Shown in pieces: positions 60,549-64,000 of a stretch of DNA of 64,000 nt. The translations under genes were made by a program, and so were the position numbers. Location of the stretch: assembly GCA_948579315.1 (NCBI GenBank), contig CAPAOL010000003.1:56975-120974 (forward strand). Reading direction: 5' to 3'. A model generated the notes under the pieces. It was not told where the DNA came from and did not search any database. It saw only the letters and a program-made list of their open reading frames with translations. The stretch's first letter is position 1; the number at the start of each line of letters is the position of its first letter. The stretch comes from an uncultured Phocaeicola sp. Lineage in GTDB: Bacteria; Bacteroidota; Bacteroidia; Bacteroidales; Bacteroidaceae.

Positions 60549-61519
60549 AACGTACTATTGCCATAGTAGCCGGAGGAGATTCCAGCGAACTTGTCGTTTC
60601 CTTGCGCAGTGCACAGGGACTTTACTCTTTCATTGACAAAGAGCGTTATAACCTATATATAGTAGAGATGGAAGGGCATCGGTGGGAAGTAGTCCTTCCG
60701 GACGGCTCCAAAACCCCGATAGACCGTAATGACTTCAGTTTCATGGAGAACGGCGAAAAGAAACAATTCGACTTCGCCTACATCACCATCCACGGAACTC
60801 CGGGGGAAAACGGTATCCTGCAAGGTTACTTCGACCTGTTAGGAATCCCCTACTCCAGTTGTAACGTACTGGTATCGGCCATGACTTTCAATAAATTCAC
60901 CTGCAACCAATACCTGAAAGGCTTCGGTATCCGCGTAGCCGAATCACTGATCCTGCGTAAAAGATTTGAAATTACAGACGAAGAAGTAATCAACAAAATC
61001 GGTCTGCCTTGTTTCATCAAGCCCAACGCCGGCGGTTCCAGCTTCGGTGTCACCAAAGTAAAGACTAAGGAAGATATACAACCCGCCATCGAAAAAGCTT
61101 TCGAGGAAAGTGACGAAGTAATGATTGAAGCCTTTATGAAAGGAACGGAAATCACCTGCGGTTGTTACAAGACCTCGGACAAGGAAGTGGTATTCCCCAT
61201 CACCGAGGTGGTAAGTGCCAACGAATTCTTTGACTATGGAGCCAAATACAACGGCGAGTCACAGGAAATCACACCTGCCCGCCTGCCCGAAGATACAGCC
61301 GAGCGTGTACGTCTGCTCACTTCGGCCATTTATGACATTCTGGGGTGCTCCGGCCTTATCCGCATTGACTATATCATTACCGAAGGCGAAAAAGTAAACT
61401 TGCTCGAAATCAATACCACTCCGGGCATGACAGCTACCAGCTTCATTCCCCAACAGGTGCGTGCAGCAGGATTGGATATAAAAGATGTGATGACTGACAT
61501 TATAGAAAATAAATTTTAG
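60545..61519 (+). CDS. ddl: D-alanine--D-alanine ligase
   Basis: ATP-grasp enzyme of 324 residues that joins two D-alanines for peptidoglycan. Motifs: IAIVAGGDSSELVVSLRSAQ at the start, ITIHGTPGENGILQGYFDLLGIPYSSCNVLVSAMTFNKF, CFIKPNAGGSSFGVTKV (ATP loop), EVMIEAFMKGTEITCGC, and the metal-binding end LIRIDYIITEGEKVNLLEINTTPGMTATSFIPQQ. The dipeptide is the substrate of MurF encoded at 17-18.5 kb. ATGA overlap with rluD shows translational coupling. Confidence 0.97.
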   Translation: MKRTIAIVAGGDSSELVVSLRSAQGLYSFIDKERYNLYIVEMEGHRWEVVLPDGSKTPIDRNDFSFMENGEKKQFDFAYITIHGTPGENGILQGYFDLLGIPYSSCNVLVSAMTFNKFTCNQYLKGFGIRVAESLILRKRFEITDEEVINKIGLPCFIKPNAGGSSFGVTKVKTKEDIQPAIEKAFEESDEVMIEAFMKGTEITCGCYKTSDKEVVFPITEVVSANEFFDYGAKYNGESQEITPARLPEDTAERVRLLTSAIYDILGCSGLIRIDYIITEGEKVNLLEINTTPGMTATSFIPQQVRAAGLDIKDVMTDIIENKF

Positions 61520-61547
61520 TGATATCACTGACTAACCTTTATAAATT

Positions 61548-62705
61548 ATGAACATACCAGCTGAATTTAACGAGATTCGTCCGTACACTCCCGAAGAGTT
61601 GCCGCAAATCTATGAAGAATTAATCGCTGATCCCGCTTTCCGGACAGTGGTAGAGTCTGTTATGCCGGGCGTACCTTTCGAAGGTCTTGCCATGAAGATG
61701 CGTCAATGCAAAACAAACCTGGAATTCCAAAAAGCGTTCTTTTACGGACTATTATGGGATTTAGTGAAAAAAACAGCCAACGGACTGACATTCGACTGTT
61801 CCGCCTTGTCCGACTTAACCCGGAACTACACTTTCATCTCCAATCATCGTGATATTATTCTGGACTCGGCTTTTCTATCTATCCTACTGATAGACAACGG
61901 AATGACAACCGTAGAAATCGCCATCGGCGACAACCTGCTCATCTACCCATGGATTCATAAGCTGGTACGTGTCAATAAATCATTCATCGTGAAACGCGGC
62001 CTCAACATGCGGCAGAAACTGGAAGCATCTGCCTTGATGTCGCGCTACATGCATTTCGCCATGAAAGAAAAACATGAGAATTTATGGATAGCGCAACGTC
62101 AGGGACGTGCCAAAGATTCCAATGACCGTACCCAGGACAGTGTATTGAAAATGATGGCCATGGCAGGTGAAGGCGATGTTACCGAAAGACTGAAAGAACT
62201 GAACATCGTTCCGCTAGCCATTTCTTACGAATACGACCCGTGTGACTTCCTGAAAGCAAAAGAGTTGCAGCAAAAACGCGATGACGAACATTTCCAGAAA
62301 AGTCCCGAAGACGACCTGATCAATATGCAGACCGGCCTTTACGGATACAAGGGACGCATCCATTTCCAGACTTCCGCCTGTCTGAATCATGAACTGGACG
62401 AACTGAAAGAACTCAATTTGCCGAAATGTGATTTGTTTACCGCCATATCGGAAACCATAGACCGGCATATACACAGCAGTTACCGCCTGTTTGCAGGTAA
62501 TTATGTGGCGTGTGACCTCTTGATGGGAGACAACCGTTTCACGGCCGAGTACACAGAAGAAGAAAAAGAGCACTTTGAAAAATATCTGGAACAGCAGATT
62601 GCCAAAGTCGATCTTCCCAACAAAGACACCGCCTTCCTGCGTCATGCTTTGCTGACTATGTATGCCAATCCGCTCATCAATTACCTGAAAGCGGCAAAAG
62701 GATAA
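61548..62705 (+). CDS. PlsC-like 1-acyl-glycerol-phosphate acyltransferase family protein
   Basis: Protein of 385 residues. The acyltransferase motif is NHRDIILDSAFLSILLIDNG, the HxxxxD catalytic pair (His-Asp) of the PlsC/LPLAT group, followed by IYPWIHKLVRVNKSFIVKRGLNMRQKLEASALMSRYM and a segment WIAQRQGRAKDSNDRTQDSVLKMMAM that resembles the second LPLAT motif (EGTRS-like). No clear membrane helix is seen. Usual role is acyl transfer to a phospholipid or lipid A-like precursor; the actual acceptor is unknown. It follows ddl by 28 bases and is probably part of the same plus-strand unit. Confidence 0.85.
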   Translation: MNIPAEFNEIRPYTPEELPQIYEELIADPAFRTVVESVMPGVPFEGLAMKMRQCKTNLEFQKAFFYGLLWDLVKKTANGLTFDCSALSDLTRNYTFISNHRDIILDSAFLSILLIDNGMTTVEIAIGDNLLIYPWIHKLVRVNKSFIVKRGLNMRQKLEASALMSRYMHFAMKEKHENLWIAQRQGRAKDSNDRTQDSVLKMMAMAGEGDVTERLKELNIVPLAISYEYDPCDFLKAKELQQKRDDEHFQKSPEDDLINMQTGLYGYKGRIHFQTSACLNHELDELKELNLPKCDLFTAISETIDRHIHSSYRLFAGNYVACDLLMGDNRFTAEYTEEEKEHFEKYLEQQIAKVDLPNKDTAFLRHALLTMYANPLINYLKAAKG

Positions 62706-62763
62706 GAACGTTTACCGTAAAGGGTGGATGTTACAGTCCACCCTGAAAAAGAAAATAATAAAC

Positions 62764-63414
62764 ATGAGGAAAGTCGTTATTTTATCTTTTCTAACCTCTT
62801 TGCTTCTCGGCGCGTGCGGTGAAGACGACTATGTATATCCTAATGTTCTGACAGATATGATCGACTTGAAAACCGACCATACAGGAACCGGACGGTATCT
62901 GATAACGGATGAAGGGACAGAGTGGCGCATCCAGTCACGTACCGGTCTTGACGGACTGGCACCAGACACCACGTACCGCACGGTTACCATGTACGCTCCA
63001 TTGACAGACTCGGAAGAAGCAGAAAAAGAAGCCATGCTTTACAATACCCAACTGGTTATTTCTCCTGTTCCCTTGTCCGAATCTAAATTCAAGGAGATAA
63101 AGACCGACCCGGTAGCCATTCAAAGCATTTGGCGGGGTGGGAATTACCTGAACCTGATTTTACAAGTCAAAGTCAAAGACCAGAAACACGGTTATCACTT
63201 TATTGAGAACAAACTGGAGAACAAAGACGGAGAACAAACATTATACTTGACACTCTATCATGACAGGAATAATGACATCGAAGGTTTCAACCGTAAAGTC
63301 TATCTGTCTGTTCCCTTGTGGGCATACGCCGGCAAACTGCATAAAGGCGATAAGATTGTATTCAACATCCGTACTTACAAAGAAGGTATGACCAGTCGTA
63401 TCTTTTATTTTTAG
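62764..63414 (+). CDS. NigD-like lipoprotein
   Basis: Predicted lipoprotein of 216 residues; signal sequence MRKVVILSFLTSLLLGAC with lipobox LGAC (Cys18). The chain fits the NigD family of Bacteroidota (an N-terminal OB-like region DLKTDHTGTGRYLITDEGTEW and a C-terminal beta-sandwich with HDRNNDIEGFNRKVYLSVPLWAY and the closing VFNIRTYKEG). Its function is unknown. The frame could start at 62728, but the ATG at 62764 begins the signal peptide. It stands 58 bases after the acyltransferase gene and 29 bases before the rhodanese gene. Confidence 0.88.
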   Translation: MRKVVILSFLTSLLLGACGEDDYVYPNVLTDMIDLKTDHTGTGRYLITDEGTEWRIQSRTGLDGLAPDTTYRTVTMYAPLTDSEEAEKEAMLYNTQLVISPVPLSESKFKEIKTDPVAIQSIWRGGNYLNLILQVKVKDQKHGYHFIENKLENKDGEQTLYLTLYHDRNNDIEGFNRKVYLSVPLWAYAGKLHKGDKIVFNIRTYKEGMTSRIFYF

Positions 63415-63443
63415 CAAACAAAAACATCAAAACATTCCATTTT

Positions 63444-63842
63444 ATGATAAAGACCATCTATTTTGTATTCTTCATCTGCGCATTCTCACTAGGATTATGG
63501 GCATGTACCGGCAAAGACAGTGACAAATTCAAGAATCTTTCCTCCGACCAGTTTGAGGAAATGATACAGGACAAGACCATCCAACTGGTTGATGTACGCA
63601 CGGTAGCCGAATATTCCGAAGGCCATATACCGGGCAGCATCAATATCAATGTATTGGACAATGAGTTTGGCACAAACATCGAGGAGCTTCTTCAAAAAGA
63701 CCGCCCCGTAGCCGTTTACTGCAAAAGTGGAAGACGCAGCCGCAATGCGGCCAACATTCTGGTAAAAAAAGGATTCAAGGTGTATAATCTGGATAAGGGT
63801 ATCCTGGACTGGAAGGAATTAGGGAAGGAAATAAGTTTTTAA
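63444..63842 (+). CDS. Rhodanese-domain lipoprotein
   Basis: Small protein of 132 residues with a lipobox (LWAC, Cys21) and one rhodanese domain: LVDVRTVAEYSEGHIPGSININV (CH2A motif), then VYCKSGRRSRNAANILVKKGF with the catalytic Cys in CKSGRRS, and NLDKGILDWKELG. An exported sulfurtransferase-like protein; sulfur donor and acceptor are unknown. It is the last gene on the plus strand and is followed by a terminator. Confidence 0.93.
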   Translation: MIKTIYFVFFICAFSLGLWACTGKDSDKFKNLSSDQFEEMIQDKTIQLVDVRTVAEYSEGHIPGSININVLDNEFGTNIEELLQKDRPVAVYCKSGRRSRNAANILVKKGFKVYNLDKGILDWKELGKEISF

Positions 63843-63857
63843 CCGTTTTTTTCCTTC

Positions 63858-63918
63858 AAATCCTTCATTATGGCTTAGCAAGTTGATTTACTGCCACTTA
63901 TTATGAAGGATTTTTTTT
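63858..63918 (+). terminator. Intrinsic terminator after the rhodanese gene
   Basis: AAATCCTTCAT (63858-63868) and ATGAAGGATTT (63903-63913) are exact complements around a loop of about 34 bases, followed by five more T's. A third ATCCTTCAT copy begins at 63920. The last 80 bases contain no recognised gene. Confidence 0.75.
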
Positions 63919-64000
63919 CAATCCTTCATAAATTCTTCATCTCTGTGTAAGCGTCTCCGCGATTCTATCTTGTCGCCCATTTTTCATTCTTATATTTTTG

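Noticed and set aside
1..64000. Mobile element or prophage responsible for the AT-rich left part
   Set aside because: No integrase, transposase, tRNA target or terminal repeats are visible; only the composition shift supports transfer.

Overview
The window looks like chromosome of a gut Bacteroidales species, most likely Bacteroides/Phocaeicola (P. vulgatus or P. dorei type). Evidence: two polysaccharide utilization loci (PULs) built from SusC/SusD pairs and hybrid two-component systems (HTCS), a NigD-like lipoprotein, a short RRM RNA-binding protein, an anaerobic sulfatase-maturating enzyme, and many promoters of the Bacteroides type (TAnnTTTG at -7, sometimes TTTG at -33). The species name is inference. 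No tRNA, rRNA, insertion sequence, integrase or CRISPR array was seen.

Layout. 1-11.7 kb: PUL 1, with tandem susC-susD-susC on the minus strand (the last susC runs off the left edge) and a divergent HTCS. 12-16.8 kb: a DUF3810 membrane protein, then a GH105-DUF2264 fusion and a BNR_4 propeller enzyme, a set that fits removal of rhamnose-glucuronate caps from plant arabinogalactan proteins. 17-30 kb: housekeeping genes (murF, folP, cdaA, a GNAT/DUF2156 pair, lrgAB, pta-ackA, lpxH, a DUF59 gene, radC, a GT2, efp, rpmH). 30-36.6 kb: sulfatase-maturating enzyme, an OprP-like porin with a class A acid phosphatase, and an unusual membrane-spanning propeller/helix-turn-helix regulator. 36.8-56.7 kb: PUL 2, with a sulfatase-GH20-GH2-GH29 operon, susD and susC on the minus strand, and a two-domain esterase and a second HTCS on the plus strand. 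57-64 kb: an RRM protein, a ThrE-type exporter, then a plus-strand run of PASTA protein, rluD, ddl, acyltransferase, NigD-like lipoprotein and rhodanese lipoprotein.

How the genes work together. PUL 2 looks like a complete unit for a sulfated, fucosylated, GlcNAc/Gal-containing glycan such as host mucin: binding and import by SusCD, deacylation by the esterase, desulfation by a Ser-type sulfatase (activated by the maturase at 30-31 kb), and trimming by hexosaminidase, galactosidase and fucosidase. PUL 1 lacks visible enzymes beside its SusCD genes; they may lie beyond the left edge or include the 13-17 kb enzymes.

Most worth a second look: a sharp base-composition break inside the first HTCS gene just after its membrane segment; three direct repeats at exact 20-bp spacing upstream of the PUL 2 susC; a tandem array of 22-bp units with palindromic cores at 17.1 kb; overlapping palindromes on the pta promoter; a perfect 31-bp hairpin after the RRM gene; and the one-component propeller regulator at 34-36.6 kb.
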